Assembly (NCBI RefSeq): GCF_900104145.1
Contig: NZ_FNLB01000006.1
Span: 1,137,001 to 1,201,000, forward strand
Direction of reading: 5' to 3'
Length of the DNA: 64,000 nucleotides
Source of the DNA: Pseudovibrio sp. Tun.PSC04-5.I4
GTDB taxonomy: Bacteria; Pseudomonadota; Alphaproteobacteria; Rhizobiales; Stappiaceae
In this document: piece by piece, positions 26,005 through 35,053 of the stretch
Layout: the number at the start of each line of letters is the position of its first letter
Numbering within the stretch: the first letter of the stretch is position 1
Made by a program: the position numbers and the translations under genes
The notes under the pieces: generated by a model
Databases searched by the model: none
The model's input: only the letters and a program-made list of their open reading frames with translations
What the model was told of the DNA's origin: nothing

Positions 26005-27619
26005 TCTTGACCAAATTGAACACAAAGACCTTCTCTGCATTCAAAATGTGGCTGTCAGCTTCAAAACAGTCCTTGGCAAAGTGGATGCGGTTAAGGGTGT
26101 CAGCTACTCAGTTGCCAAAGGTGAAACCCTTGCAGTGGTAGGGGAATCCGGCTCTGGTAAATCTGTAACAGCCCGCGCGATTATGGGAATGCTGGCGGAA
26201 AACGCTACGCTGCATAAAAATGCGCAAATCCATTTTGATGGACGTGATCTTACAGCTCTCAGTGAATTGGAGTTCCAAAAGATCCGCGGCAATCGCATTT
26301 CCATGATCTTTCAGGAGCCGTTGACCAGCCTCAATCCAGTGTACCGCATTGGCGGGCAGATCGTTGAGATGATCCGTACGCACAAGCGGATTTCAAAGGC
26401 TGCAGCAAAGATTGAAGCGATCCGGCTGCTGGAAGAAGTGAGAATGCCAGACCCGGAAATCCGCTTCAGCCAGTATCCACACCAACTCTCTGGCGGACAA
26501 CGTCAGCGTGTTATGATTGCCATGGCCCTTGCAAATGAGCCGGACCTTCTGATTGCGGATGAACCAACCACAGCGCTGGATGTAACGGTACAGGCCGAAA
26601 TCCTGAGCCTGATGCAAGACTTGCAAACCAGACACAACATGGCGATCATTTTGATTACCCATGACTTAAACGTGGTTCGTCAGGTCAGTGACCGCGTTTG
26701 CGTGATGCGGGCAGGGGAAATTGTTGAAACCGGATCAACTGAAAAGGTCTTCAGCACTCCATCTCACCCATACACGCGCCATTTAATCGATAGTGAACCA
26801 ACAGGCTTCCCTGATGCGTTGAAAGCAGGTCTACCTGAAATCGTGAGTGCAGATAAAGTGCGCGTGGTGTTCAGCTCCAAACATGGTAGCTTCCTGAAGC
26901 GGAAAACCAGAGATCTGGTCGCAGTCAACGACATCTCCTTGTCGATCAAGACCGGCGAAACACTTGGTATCGTTGGAGAGTCTGGCTCAGGAAAATCGAC
27001 ACTCGGCATGTCTATCATGCAATTGTTGAAGACAAATTCTGGGGTAATTACCTTCGATAATAAGCGCATCGACAATCTGACCAGGAAAGAGATGAAGCCG
27101 CTGCGAACCGATATGCAGGTTGTGTTTCAGGATCCATTTTCCTCGCTTAACCCACGTATGGTTGTTGGGGAGATCGTTGGCGAAGGATTGAAGGTTAACA
27201 ATATCGGGGCATCGAGCAAAGAACGTCAGCAGATGGTTGTTGAGGCACTGGATTCTGTACAAATGCCCCGCAGTGCGATGGACCGGTTCCCTCATGAATT
27301 TTCTGGTGGGCAACGCCAGCGTATAGCGATTGCTCGCTCCATCGTTTTGAAACCTAAGTTTATGTTGCTGGACGAACCCACATCTGCACTGGATCTGTCG
27401 ATTCAGGCGCAGATTATTGAGCTGCTCAAAGATCTGCGTGAGAAGTTGAGCTTGAGCTATCTTTTCATCAGTCATGATTTGAAGGTGATCAAAGCACTTT
27501 GTCATAATGTGATGGTCATGCAAAATGGCAATGTGGTTGAAACCGGAAGAACCATAGATGTGTTGCATAATCCGCAAACTGAATACACCCAGCGCTTGGT
27601 TTCAGCTGCGTATTTGTAA
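25997..27619 (+). CDS. ABC transporter ATPase with two fused nucleotide-binding domains (AgpD/GsiA-like)
   Basis: 540-residue cytoplasmic ATPase carrying both NBDs of a peptide-type importer in one chain. The first Walker A (GESGSGKS) is at residues 49-56 and the second near residue 325; the signature motifs are LSGGQRQR and FSGGQRQR, with Walker B in LLIADEPTTALD and FMLLDEPTSALD. The oligopeptide C-terminal extension occurs after the first domain. The ATG at 25997, inside the end of the permease gene, gives a normal N terminus; the longer frame from 25964 lies over the permease. It should energise the alpha-galactoside importer but sits downstream of the IS insertion. Confidence 0.9.
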   Translation: MPSLDQIEHKDLLCIQNVAVSFKTVLGKVDAVKGVSYSVAKGETLAVVGESGSGKSVTARAIMGMLAENATLHKNAQIHFDGRDLTALSELEFQKIRGNRISMIFQEPLTSLNPVYRIGGQIVEMIRTHKRISKAAAKIEAIRLLEEVRMPDPEIRFSQYPHQLSGGQRQRVMIAMALANEPDLLIADEPTTALDVTVQAEILSLMQDLQTRHNMAIILITHDLNVVRQVSDRVCVMRAGEIVETGSTEKVFSTPSHPYTRHLIDSEPTGFPDALKAGLPEIVSADKVRVVFSSKHGSFLKRKTRDLVAVNDISLSIKTGETLGIVGESGSGKSTLGMSIMQLLKTNSGVITFDNKRIDNLTRKEMKPLRTDMQVVFQDPFSSLNPRMVVGEIVGEGLKVNNIGASSKERQQMVVEALDSVQMPRSAMDRFPHEFSGGQRQRIAIARSIVLKPKFMLLDEPTSALDLSIQAQIIELLKDLREKLSLSYLFISHDLKVIKALCHNVMVMQNGNVVETGRTIDVLHNPQTEYTQRLVSAAYL

Positions 27620-27626
27620 AAAAAAT

Positions 27627-27655
27627 TGCACTGGAGGCGTTTGACCTCCAGTGCA
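27627..27655 (-). terminator. Intrinsic terminator, mainly for the minus-strand gene
   Basis: Perfect 11-base arms TGCACTGGAGG and CCTCCAGTGCA with a 7-base loop. On the minus strand it is followed by a long T-run (the A-run at 27618-27625 on the plus strand). It also lies just after the ABC ATPase stop. Confidence 0.8.
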
Positions 27656-27699
27656 TAATACGAGCCATCGTGCGCTCTTTTGACTTTCCTGAGGGGGGA

Positions 27700-28050
27700 C
27701 TAGAGCCCTCCAGCAACAAAGGGAACAGCAAGCGCCATCCGCAGTGTTGGTTCTACCGGTGAGCCAAGCGTTTTTGCACCTTTGAGCGCGTATCCAATCA
27801 AGCTGGTCACATAGTAGATGTCCGCTTCAACTGATTGCCCAGATGCCTGTAGCAATACCAGCAAATGAGCAGGCTCATGACGTTTCTGCTCATCCTCCAG
27901 CATAAAAGTATACTGAGCAATATCCCATTCACCTTCCAAAGGCACAAAGGGCCGTGCATGTCTCTCGTCGAGAAGTTTTTCACGTTCGGGATGGCATCGA
28001 AAGTTATGTGTTGGCGCAGGTGCATCCAACATGTCCTCAATCTGGCTCAA
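27700..28050 (-). CDS. Short DUF3422-like protein (probable internal deletion)
   Basis: 116 residues from a TTG at 28050 with GAGGGG eight bases upstream; a TTG at 28092 is possible but lacks a ribosome site. The N-terminal part (HPEREKLLDERHARPF) matches the opening of DUF3422 proteins, and the C-terminal part (YYVTSLIGYALKGAK ... LRMALAVPFV) matches their membrane-anchoring end. DUF3422 proteins are normally around 400 residues, so the centre is missing here. The frame is intact, so it may be a functional miniature or an internally deleted remnant. The family function is unknown to me. Confidence 0.6.
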   Translation of the reverse strand: MSQIEDMLDAPAPTHNFRCHPEREKLLDERHARPFVPLEGEWDIAQYTFMLEDEQKRHEPAHLLVLLQASGQSVEADIYYVTSLIGYALKGAKTLGSPVEPTLRMALAVPFVAGGL

Positions 28051-28311
28051 AGCGTTTCCCCTCTTTAAGTCAGAAAGGAGAGTGTTGAGCAAAGTCAGGA
28101 GTGCGGCCAGAGAATAATCATTATTGCGGTGTAATGTCGCATCTGCCTTTTATGCGGTGTTGTCTCAAGATTGGATGATTGTTGCATGCACCCGCGAAAA
28201 CAATGGGTTTAATTTGTCACGTAAGTGCTGTGAAACTGTACTCTAGACAGCCAACGGATTCTTGCGTTGGCAATTTTCTCCCGAGCCAATTATTCCCCAA
28301 GGAGTGGCCCT

Positions 28312-29802
28312 ATGAAAACTATGAATATAGCATCTATTGCCTTTGCATTTTCAGTGACGACAGCATTAGCTGAAGGGAACATTCCACAGCAGAATAATGA
28401 CTGGTTTAAAGCTGGTGAAGCGGAGATTCAGAGTAAAATTGCGCAACAACCCATTACAAAGCCAGCAAAGAACATAATCTTGCTCATTGCAGACGGGAAC
28501 GGTGTTGGCACCAATTACGCCACGCGTATCTTCGCCGGTCAGCAGAATGGGTTGTATGGGGATGAAAATGTTCTCCCTCAAGAAGCATTTCCAAATCTTG
28601 GTCTCGTGAAAACCTACAATGTGAACGCACAGACCCCAGACTCTGCTGGCACTGGTACTGCTATCCATTCGGGCGTAAAAACCAAAGCGGGTGTTCTGGG
28701 CGTTGATGAAACTCTGAACCGTGGAGATTGCTCTCAAGTTGAAGCTGCAAAGGTTGCGACGATCGCGGAAGTTCTTTCTGACCAAGGGAAATCGGTCGGA
28801 ATTATTTCAACAGCGCGTTTGACCCATGCAACACCTGCATCCGCCTACGCTCATTCCGCAGATCGAGATTTTGAAAATAATTCCGATCTTCCGGAAGGCT
28901 GTGAGACTCCGGATATTGCGGTTCAGCTAATTGACCAAATGAAATCCGGCGTTGTGGATCTGGCTCTGGGCGGTGGGCGCAGTCAATTTCTTCCCAAGTC
29001 AGCCGTGGATGAGGAAGGTAAGAACGGAAAGCGTACTGATGATCGCAATCTCATTGATGAGGCCACAAAATCTGGCGTTTCCTATGTTGGTAGCGGTCCA
29101 GCGTTTAGTGAGCTGGATTTAAAATCGGACAATCCGATCCTTGGTTTGTTTGGGTCTTCTCACATGCAATACGAATATGACCGCACAGATGAACCATCCC
29201 TTGCCGAAATGGTAAAGGCTTCAATCACAGCATTGCAAGACAATGAAAGTGGTTATTTCCTGACTGTTGAAGCTGGCCGTGTTGACCATGCCAACCACGA
29301 TGGTAACGCCTATCGCGCCCTGACTGATGGCGTTGCATTTGCTGAGGCGATCGCGATGGCGGATAAATTGACCAGTGATCAGGATACCTTGATCATCGTC
29401 ACTGCTGACCATGGACACACAATTTCATTCAATGGGTATTGTGGCCGCGGAACGCCAATCCATGGCCTCTGTATGGGAGTTGATAATGATGGCGTGAAGC
29501 ATACTGATCAGATCCAGACCATGAATGATGGTAAGCCTTATTCCGTGATCGGGTACATGAATGGCCCGGGATCTATCCTCAAAGAAGACCAAAACTGGGA
29601 AGGTTTCCGTCCTGACTTGACGCAGGCGCAAGCCTTGGACCCAGATTTTATACAGCAAGCCTTGTTGCCGCGCGATTCAGAAACTCATTCAGGCGAAGAC
29701 GTTGCCGTTTATGCCCGTGGTCCCTGGGCACATCTTCTCAATGGTACCGTCGAGCAAAGCTACATCTTCAATGTGATGAATTACGCTGCAAACGCGAAGT
29801 AA
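28312..29802 (+). CDS. Alkaline phosphatase, secreted
   Basis: Periplasmic phosphomonoesterase of the classic alkaline phosphatase family, releasing phosphate from organic esters. 496 residues from the ATG at 28312 (AAGGAG upstream), starting with a short signal peptide ending TALAEG. The metal-binding Asp is in LIADGNG, the nucleophilic Ser in DSAGTGTAIHSGVKT, and further ligands are in EAGRVDHANHDGNA and VTADHGH. The first block is usually GDGMG, so ADGNG is a mild deviation. I looked for a Pho box upstream and found no convincing 11-base-spaced CTGTCAT pair. It stands alone between short flanking genes. Confidence 0.9.
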   Translation: MKTMNIASIAFAFSVTTALAEGNIPQQNNDWFKAGEAEIQSKIAQQPITKPAKNIILLIADGNGVGTNYATRIFAGQQNGLYGDENVLPQEAFPNLGLVKTYNVNAQTPDSAGTGTAIHSGVKTKAGVLGVDETLNRGDCSQVEAAKVATIAEVLSDQGKSVGIISTARLTHATPASAYAHSADRDFENNSDLPEGCETPDIAVQLIDQMKSGVVDLALGGGRSQFLPKSAVDEEGKNGKRTDDRNLIDEATKSGVSYVGSGPAFSELDLKSDNPILGLFGSSHMQYEYDRTDEPSLAEMVKASITALQDNESGYFLTVEAGRVDHANHDGNAYRALTDGVAFAEAIAMADKLTSDQDTLIIVTADHGHTISFNGYCGRGTPIHGLCMGVDNDGVKHTDQIQTMNDGKPYSVIGYMNGPGSILKEDQNWEGFRPDLTQAQALDPDFIQQALLPRDSETHSGEDVAVYARGPWAHLLNGTVEQSYIFNVMNYAANAK

Positions 29803-29952
29803 TCCCGATAAATGAATGGGTTAAAGGCTCGCTATGGGTGGGTCTTTTTCTTTGACCGTAATTTTGCCGGGGTTAGAGGCCAGTTACATCTCGAAATTCA
29901 GAGTCACGTATCGTAGGTTTCGAAGCTTAATCATATTTTACTGCGAGTGTTT

Positions 29953-30618
29953 ATGACGGAATTCGAAAGCAAACTGGAAACCGCTCTCTTGGAGCATGAC
30001 AACAGCGAAGACGCCAGCCATGATCTGTTCCATGCCCGCCGTGTTAAACTTGCAGCGTTGGAAATATCCAAACGGCGTAATGAGGGGGATCATGAAGTCC
30101 TTATTGCAGCAGCTTACCTGCATGACCTCGTGAATGTACCAAAAAATTCACCAGATAGAGCCAAAGCGTCCACGTTGTCTGCACAAGCTGCTGAACCAAT
30201 ACTAAGGAATCTGACGGTTTCTGACGAGCAAATTACCAGTATCCAGCACGCAATTGAGGCACATAGCTTTTCAGCCGGAATTGAACCTAAAACAATTGAA
30301 GCTCAGATCTTGCAGGATGCTGATCGATTGGAATCTGTTGGTGCCATTGGCATCGCACGAACATTCTACATCGCAAGCTCAATGAATTCAGGCCTGTTTG
30401 ATGGCGGTGATCTGTTTGGTGAAAACCGCGACCTTAATGATAAGACATACGCCGTCGATCATTTCGCACTCAAACTCCTGCAACTGCACAAAACCATGTG
30501 TACGAAGGAGGGCCGCGAAGTTGCCAAAGAACGAACTGATTACATGATTGGATTTTTAAAGCAGTTGGCTGCCGAGACGGGCTTTGATTACCCAGCCGGC
30601 AACGAGCGTTGGTCTTAA
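29953..30618 (+). CDS. HD-domain phosphohydrolase (YedJ-like)
   Basis: 221-residue metal-dependent phosphohydrolase of the HD superfamily. The metal ligands are readable as His in DLFHARRV, the HD pair in YLHDLVNVP and the Asp in QDADRLESVGAIGIAR, the pattern of the YedJ/uncharacterised HD hydrolases. The ATG at 29953 is preferred to a GTG at 29947. Substrate is unknown. It converges with the LacI-type gene on the other strand. Confidence 0.83.
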   Translation: MTEFESKLETALLEHDNSEDASHDLFHARRVKLAALEISKRRNEGDHEVLIAAAYLHDLVNVPKNSPDRAKASTLSAQAAEPILRNLTVSDEQITSIQHAIEAHSFSAGIEPKTIEAQILQDADRLESVGAIGIARTFYIASSMNSGLFDGGDLFGENRDLNDKTYAVDHFALKLLQLHKTMCTKEGREVAKERTDYMIGFLKQLAAETGFDYPAGNERWS

Positions 30619-30653
30619 ACTCCCAAAGAAAACGACTGGCAGAGGTCATTAAA

Positions 30654-31700
30654 TTAGAGCACTGCCAGCTCTGAAAATGCAATATTAGGGTCTTGAATAG
30701 TCTGCTCAAATGGACCATCCGGTTTTTCCATGGTTTTGAGAAGGTTCATACCCAGCAGCATTCCAGCTTCTTGAATGTTCTCATCGATATTATCGATATT
30801 TGGGTCAATCTGGTGCAACGTTTGAGAACTGGATTTCACCACAGCATCAAACGCAATGCCGCGCTCTTTGCCTGCTTGCCGATACCCACTTGCAATCGCG
30901 AGGAAAGAGGTTTCACCTGGGCAGATAAACCCATCAGGAGCGTTGTCAGAAGCTGCTATGTTGCGGGCCCACTCATTGATTTCGTGCATGTCAGAATCAA
31001 GGTTTATACCCTCAGGAATGTAGCATTCCAGCCCTTCTTGACGAATTGCTCGCATATATCCGTAGTTCAGATGCTGATGGAAGCTGAAGATATTGGGCGG
31101 CAGGATTATACAAATCCGGCGGCGACCTTTTTGCATCAAGCGCAAGACGGATTCAAATGCAAATTTCTCGTTATCGTAGTCAACATAGGAATGTTGGTAG
31201 CCAAACTCTGTGCGCCCATGGGTCGAAAACGGAAAGCTGAGTTCTCGAAGCATCCGCACACGTTCATCGAACGGGCGGGTACGAGAGAAGATAATGCCAT
31301 CTGCCAATTTATTGCGCACAATATAGTTCACTGGATCAATCGGATCCCCGCCGAGAAACTGCGGTGTGACGTTGAGATGGAAATCGGTGCCTGCAAGAGC
31401 ATGCGCCACGCCCGTAATGAGAGAGGTTCCAAACCCGAGAATCTCATTATGCGGGTCGAGAATCAGAGATACAACTTTGGTCTTCCCAGTCCGCAAACGT
31501 TGTGCTGCACGGTCTGGTACATACCCAATTTCTTTGGCAATGTCGCCTACGCGTTTACGCGTGGAAAGGGCAATCTTTTCATCACCCTTCAGTGCTCGTG
31601 AAACGGTTGTTACCGCAAGACCGGTAATTTCCGCAATGGTTTTCTGAGTTGGTCTCTGACCCGCAGGAAGAGAGGGAATTGGTGGTTTTTCTAATTTCAT
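30654..31700 (-). CDS. LacI-family regulator of the sugar ABC importer
   Basis: 348-residue repressor with an N-terminal LacI helix-turn-helix (KTIAEITGLAVTTVSRALKG, about residues 17-37), the hinge region and a periplasmic-binding-protein-like sugar domain. The ATG at 31700 gives the usual short leader; the frame is open for 11 further codons. It diverges from the sugar-binding-protein gene, and the gap between them holds two palindromic LacI-type sites (31742-31755 and 31835-31848). It therefore most likely represses both the importer operon and itself, released by an imported sugar. AglR of the alpha-glucoside loci occupies the same position. Confidence 0.88.
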   Translation of the reverse strand: MKLEKPPIPSLPAGQRPTQKTIAEITGLAVTTVSRALKGDEKIALSTRKRVGDIAKEIGYVPDRAAQRLRTGKTKVVSLILDPHNEILGFGTSLITGVAHALAGTDFHLNVTPQFLGGDPIDPVNYIVRNKLADGIIFSRTRPFDERVRMLRELSFPFSTHGRTEFGYQHSYVDYDNEKFAFESVLRLMQKGRRRICIILPPNIFSFHQHLNYGYMRAIRQEGLECYIPEGINLDSDMHEINEWARNIAASDNAPDGFICPGETSFLAIASGYRQAGKERGIAFDAVVKSSSQTLHQIDPNIDNIDENIQEAGMLLGMNLLKTMEKPDGPFEQTIQDPNIAFSELAVL

Positions 31701-31741
31701 AACGAACCAGTTTACCTCCCGTAAGTTGTACATTAGAGCTG

Positions 31742-31755
31742 TTATAACGATATAA
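31742..31755. promoter_or_regulatory. Imperfect LacI-type operator near the regulator gene
   Basis: TTATAACGATATAA, differing from the perfect palindrome at 31835 by a single base. It is 41 bases upstream of the LacI gene start and probably mediates autoregulation. Confidence 0.55.
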
Positions 31756-31834
31756 TTATCATACTGAAGCCCATCTGATAAAAAAAGACCATTTATGTCA
31801 ATGCTTTCAAATTCCTCATTGACAGGTGAGATAG

Positions 31835-31848
31835 TTATAACGTTATAA
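31835..31848. promoter_or_regulatory. Perfect 14-bp LacI-type operator upstream of the sugar importer
   Basis: TTATAACGTTATAA is a perfect palindrome with the central CG typical of LacI-family operators. It lies 56 bases before the binding-protein ATG, where it could block the promoter. Confidence 0.75.
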
Positions 31849-31904
31849 GTGATATGTTAGTCTAATTTTTGTGTAATATCTATGTTGTGATTGGGAGGCG
31901 ACAC

Positions 31905-33155
31905 ATGCACAAGCTTTTAATAAAAACGACGTCCGTTCTGGCTCTTCTGGCCGCGTCTGCAACTGCTACAGTTGCAAGCGATGTTGAAGTTCTTCACTGG
32001 TGGACTGCTGGTGGGGAAGCCGCAGCTCTTAGTGTTCTCAAGGACGATCTTGAATCACAGGGCATCGGCTGGGCTGATATGCCTGTTGCCGGTGGTAGCG
32101 GTGAAGCAGCTATGACTGTTTTGCGCGCCCGTGTAACCGCTGGTAACGCACCTACTGCAGTTCAAATGCTTGGGTTTGATATTCAGGATTGGGCAAAACA
32201 GGGCGCTTTGGCAAACTTGAATGCTGTAGCTGAAGCTGAGGGCTGGGATGAAGTTGTTCCAGAAGCGCTCCAGAAATTTGCAAAATTCGACGGCCAGTGG
32301 ATTGCTGCACCTGTTAACGTGCACTCAACTAACTGGGTTTGGGCAAACAAAGCCATTCTTGATGCGAACGGTATTGCTGTTCCGCAGACTTGGGAAGACT
32401 TCACGGCAGCTCTTGCTAAGTTGAAAGCTGCTGGCGTAACTCCACTGGCTCATGGTGGCCAGGCATGGCAGGACGCAACGCTTTTTGATGCTATTGTTAT
32501 GAGCACGGGCGGTCCAGCTTTTTACCAAGCAGCTTTGATTGACCTTGATGAGGATGCGCTTGGTTCTGACACCATGAAAGAAGCCTTCGATCGCATGGCC
32601 GTTTTGCGCGCCAATGTTGACGATAACTTCTCCGGTCGTGACTGGAACCTTGCAACTGCAATGGTTATCAACGGTGAAGCTGGTTTCCAGATGATGGGTG
32701 ACTGGGCAAAGGGTGAATTCCTCGGTGCTGGCAAAAAACCAGGCGAAGATTTCCTCTGTTTCCGATTCCCGGGTACTCAGAATCAGGTCACTTTCAACGC
32801 TGATCAGTTTGCTATGTTCGATCAGGGTGGACAGGTGTCTGAAGAACAGGCAGCTCTTGCTAAAGCGATCCTTTCTCCTGAATTCCAGGTTGCGTTTAAC
32901 GTTGTGAAGGGGTCTGTTCCTGCTCGTACTGATATTTCAGACGAAGCCTTTGACTCATGTGCAAAACAGGGCATGAAAGATCTCGCAGCAGCAGCATCAA
33001 GCGGTAACCTGTTCGGTTCTATGGGACATGGGTATGGTGCTCCAGCTTCCATCAAAAACGCTGTTTATGACGTTGTAACTGCACACTTTAACGGCGAATT
33101 CGATTCCGCAACTGCAGTTGTTGAGTTGGTAGACGCTATCTCTATCGCGAAGTAA
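31905..33155 (+). CDS. ABC transporter sugar-binding protein, family 1 (glucose/mannose GtsA-like)
   Basis: Periplasmic receptor of a CUT1-type sugar importer. 416 residues with a Sec signal peptide (about residues 1-24; TVASDVEVLHWWTAGGEAAAL follows as mature start). The VLHWWTAGGE N terminus and the NVHSTNWVWANKAI segment are those of GtsA/glucose-binding homologues in proteobacteria. The ATG at 31905 follows GGGAGGCG. An intrinsic terminator separates it from the permease genes, so receptor mRNA will exceed that of the membrane subunits. Glucose, mannose or an alpha-glucoside are the likely ligands. Confidence 0.87.
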   Translation: MHKLLIKTTSVLALLAASATATVASDVEVLHWWTAGGEAAALSVLKDDLESQGIGWADMPVAGGSGEAAMTVLRARVTAGNAPTAVQMLGFDIQDWAKQGALANLNAVAEAEGWDEVVPEALQKFAKFDGQWIAAPVNVHSTNWVWANKAILDANGIAVPQTWEDFTAALAKLKAAGVTPLAHGGQAWQDATLFDAIVMSTGGPAFYQAALIDLDEDALGSDTMKEAFDRMAVLRANVDDNFSGRDWNLATAMVINGEAGFQMMGDWAKGEFLGAGKKPGEDFLCFRFPGTQNQVTFNADQFAMFDQGGQVSEEQAALAKAILSPEFQVAFNVVKGSVPARTDISDEAFDSCAKQGMKDLAAAASSGNLFGSMGHGYGAPASIKNAVYDVVTAHFNGEFDSATAVVELVDAISIAK

Positions 33156-33160
33156 TCCAA

Positions 33161-33192
33161 ATGGGGCCGGTTTTCATCGGCCCCATTTTTTT
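33161..33192 (+). terminator. Intrinsic terminator/attenuator after the sugar-binding protein
   Basis: Arms ATGGGGCCG and CGGCCCCAT, 8-base loop, followed by seven T. It lies inside the importer operon and should reduce read-through to the permeases. Confidence 0.8.
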
Positions 33193-33225
33193 GATCAATA
33201 ACAATAGTATCTAGGGGCAGGGATC

Positions 33226-34167
33226 ATGGTCGATCAGACCACTTCATCCGTTGCCATGGCTGCGAATATCGCATCGCCAACGGCAGTAAAACCGGACCTG
33301 CGGACAAGACTTCAGAATCTCATTCCCAAATTGGTGCTCTCACCGTCCTTGGCTTTGATCCTGGTCTTTGTCTACGGATTTATCATTTTCTCAGTCTATT
33401 TATCATTCACTGGCAGTCGTCTTCTGCCATCCTATGATTGGGTTGGACTGGAAAACTACGAAAAGTTGTTTCGGTTGCGACACTGGTCCGTGGCAATCAC
33501 CAACCTCGGAATTTTTGCCAGCCTGTACATCGGAATTTGTACAGTCATCGGCTTGAGCCTCGCTATTTTTCTGGATCAGAAAATCCGTGGCGAAGGGTTC
33601 CTGCGCCCAATCTTCCTGTATCCAATGGCGCTTAGCTTTATTGTGACAGGGACAGCGTGGAAATGGTTCCTTGATCCGGGTATCGGCCTTGAACACACCA
33701 TGCAACTTTGGGGCTGGACAAGTTTTGAGTTTGACTGGATAAAAAACCGCCATTTCGCCATCTACACGGTGGTTATTGCAGCTGTCTGGCAAACCAGCGG
33801 GTTCGTCATGGCCATGTTCCTTGCTGGCTTGCGGGGCATCGACAACGAAATCCTGAAAGCAGCACAGATCGACGGTGCGTCTAATTGGAATATGTACCGC
33901 CGCATTATTATTCCGCAACTGCGTCCAGCGTTTTTGTCTGCCTTTGTAATCTTGTCTCACCTTGCCATTAAGTCATACGATCTCGTCGTTGCCTTGACAG
34001 GTGGTGGTCCGGGCAGGGCAACAGAAGTGCCTGCAACCTTCATGTATTCTTATACGTTTACGCGAAACCAGATGGGTATCGGCGCAAGCTCCGCGGTGAT
34101 CATGCTGATGACCATTGCTGCAATCATGATACCTTATCTTTATGCCGAACTGCGGGAGAAGAAATAA
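33226..34167 (+). CDS. Sugar ABC transporter permease 1 (CUT1, GtsB/MalF type)
   Basis: 313-residue membrane subunit with six helices after a cytoplasmic N-terminal tail (residues 1-40). The EAA motif for ATPase contact is in ILKAAQIDGASNWNMYRRII. The segment LTGGGPGRATEVPATFMY is typical of GtsB-like permeases. Its TAA stop shares a base with the start of the second permease (TAATG), so both are translated together. Confidence 0.9.
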   Translation: MVDQTTSSVAMAANIASPTAVKPDLRTRLQNLIPKLVLSPSLALILVFVYGFIIFSVYLSFTGSRLLPSYDWVGLENYEKLFRLRHWSVAITNLGIFASLYIGICTVIGLSLAIFLDQKIRGEGFLRPIFLYPMALSFIVTGTAWKWFLDPGIGLEHTMQLWGWTSFEFDWIKNRHFAIYTVVIAAVWQTSGFVMAMFLAGLRGIDNEILKAAQIDGASNWNMYRRIIIPQLRPAFLSAFVILSHLAIKSYDLVVALTGGGPGRATEVPATFMYSYTFTRNQMGIGASSAVIMLMTIAAIMIPYLYAELREKK

Positions 34168-35048
34168 TGTCCGTAGCCTCGTCAGACACAGCTATCAGCA
34201 CAGGCCGCATTACGCGCGCGGTCATCTACTTGGTGTTGATCCTGTTTGCGCTGTTCTATCTGCTGCCTTTTGCAATCATGGTGCTGAACTCCGTTAAACC
34301 TCTCTCCGAGATTACCGGTGGCAATATGATGTCATTGCCGCAAGCCTTCACGTTGGAGCCATGGTTCAAAGCATGGAACAGTGCCCAAGTCGGCATTGAG
34401 CCAACTGGCTTGAAACCATACTTCGTGAACTCACTCAAGATGGTGTTGCCAGCGGTGACCATCTCAACCATTTTGGGTGCACTCAATGGCTATGTGCTTA
34501 CCAAATGGCGCTTTAAGGGCGATACAATCCTGTTTGGCTTGATGCTATTTGCCTGCTTCATTCCGTTCCAGATTGTGCTGATCCCAATGGCACGCGTCCT
34601 CGGTTTCCTGGACATTGCCGGCACCACGCCGGGTCTTGTTCTGGTCCATGTGGTCTATGGCCTCGGCTTCACCACGCTGTATTTCAAAAACTACTATCAG
34701 GTGTTCCCCACTGAGTTGGTTCGCGCCGCGCAGATTGATGGGGCAGGGTTCTTCCGCATCTTCTGGCGCATCATGCTGCCAAGCTCGGGGCCAATCATTG
34801 TGGTCTCTGTCATCTGGCAGTTTACAAACATCTGGAATGACTTCCTGTTCGGTGCATCATTTGCTGATCTGGATAGCCAACCGATGACGGTTGCCCTCAA
34901 CAACCTCGTCAACTCTTCAACGGGCGTCAAAGAATATAACGTTCATTTTGCCGGAGCGATCATCGCTGCACTTCCAACTCTGTTGGTGTACATCGTGGCT
35001 GGCCGCTACTTTGTAAGAGGCCTGATGGCCGGATCGGTGAAGGGATAA
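34167..35048 (+). CDS. Sugar ABC transporter permease 2 (CUT1, GtsC/MalG type)
   Basis: 293-residue MalG-type permease with six helices; the EAA loop is LVRAAQIDGAGFFRIFWRIMLP. It overlaps the first permease gene by one base and is followed after five bases by the ATPase gene. It forms the transmembrane heterodimer with the preceding protein. Confidence 0.9.
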   Translation: MSVASSDTAISTGRITRAVIYLVLILFALFYLLPFAIMVLNSVKPLSEITGGNMMSLPQAFTLEPWFKAWNSAQVGIEPTGLKPYFVNSLKMVLPAVTISTILGALNGYVLTKWRFKGDTILFGLMLFACFIPFQIVLIPMARVLGFLDIAGTTPGLVLVHVVYGLGFTTLYFKNYYQVFPTELVRAAQIDGAGFFRIFWRIMLPSSGPIIVVSVIWQFTNIWNDFLFGASFADLDSQPMTVALNNLVNSSTGVKEYNVHFAGAIIAALPTLLVYIVAGRYFVRGLMAGSVKG

Positions 35049-35053
35049 GTACT

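Noticed and set aside
28200..28260. Possible Pho box before the alkaline phosphatase gene
   Set aside because: CTGTGAA-like pieces occur but their spacing is not 11 bases; not convincing.
30636..30668. CTGGCAG/CTGCCAG hairpin between the HD and LacI genes
   Set aside because: One arm lies in the LacI coding end and there is no T-run; could be chance.
30693..31601. 302-codon plus-strand open frame opposite the LacI gene
   Set aside because: Antisense shadow of a well-supported LacI-family gene.
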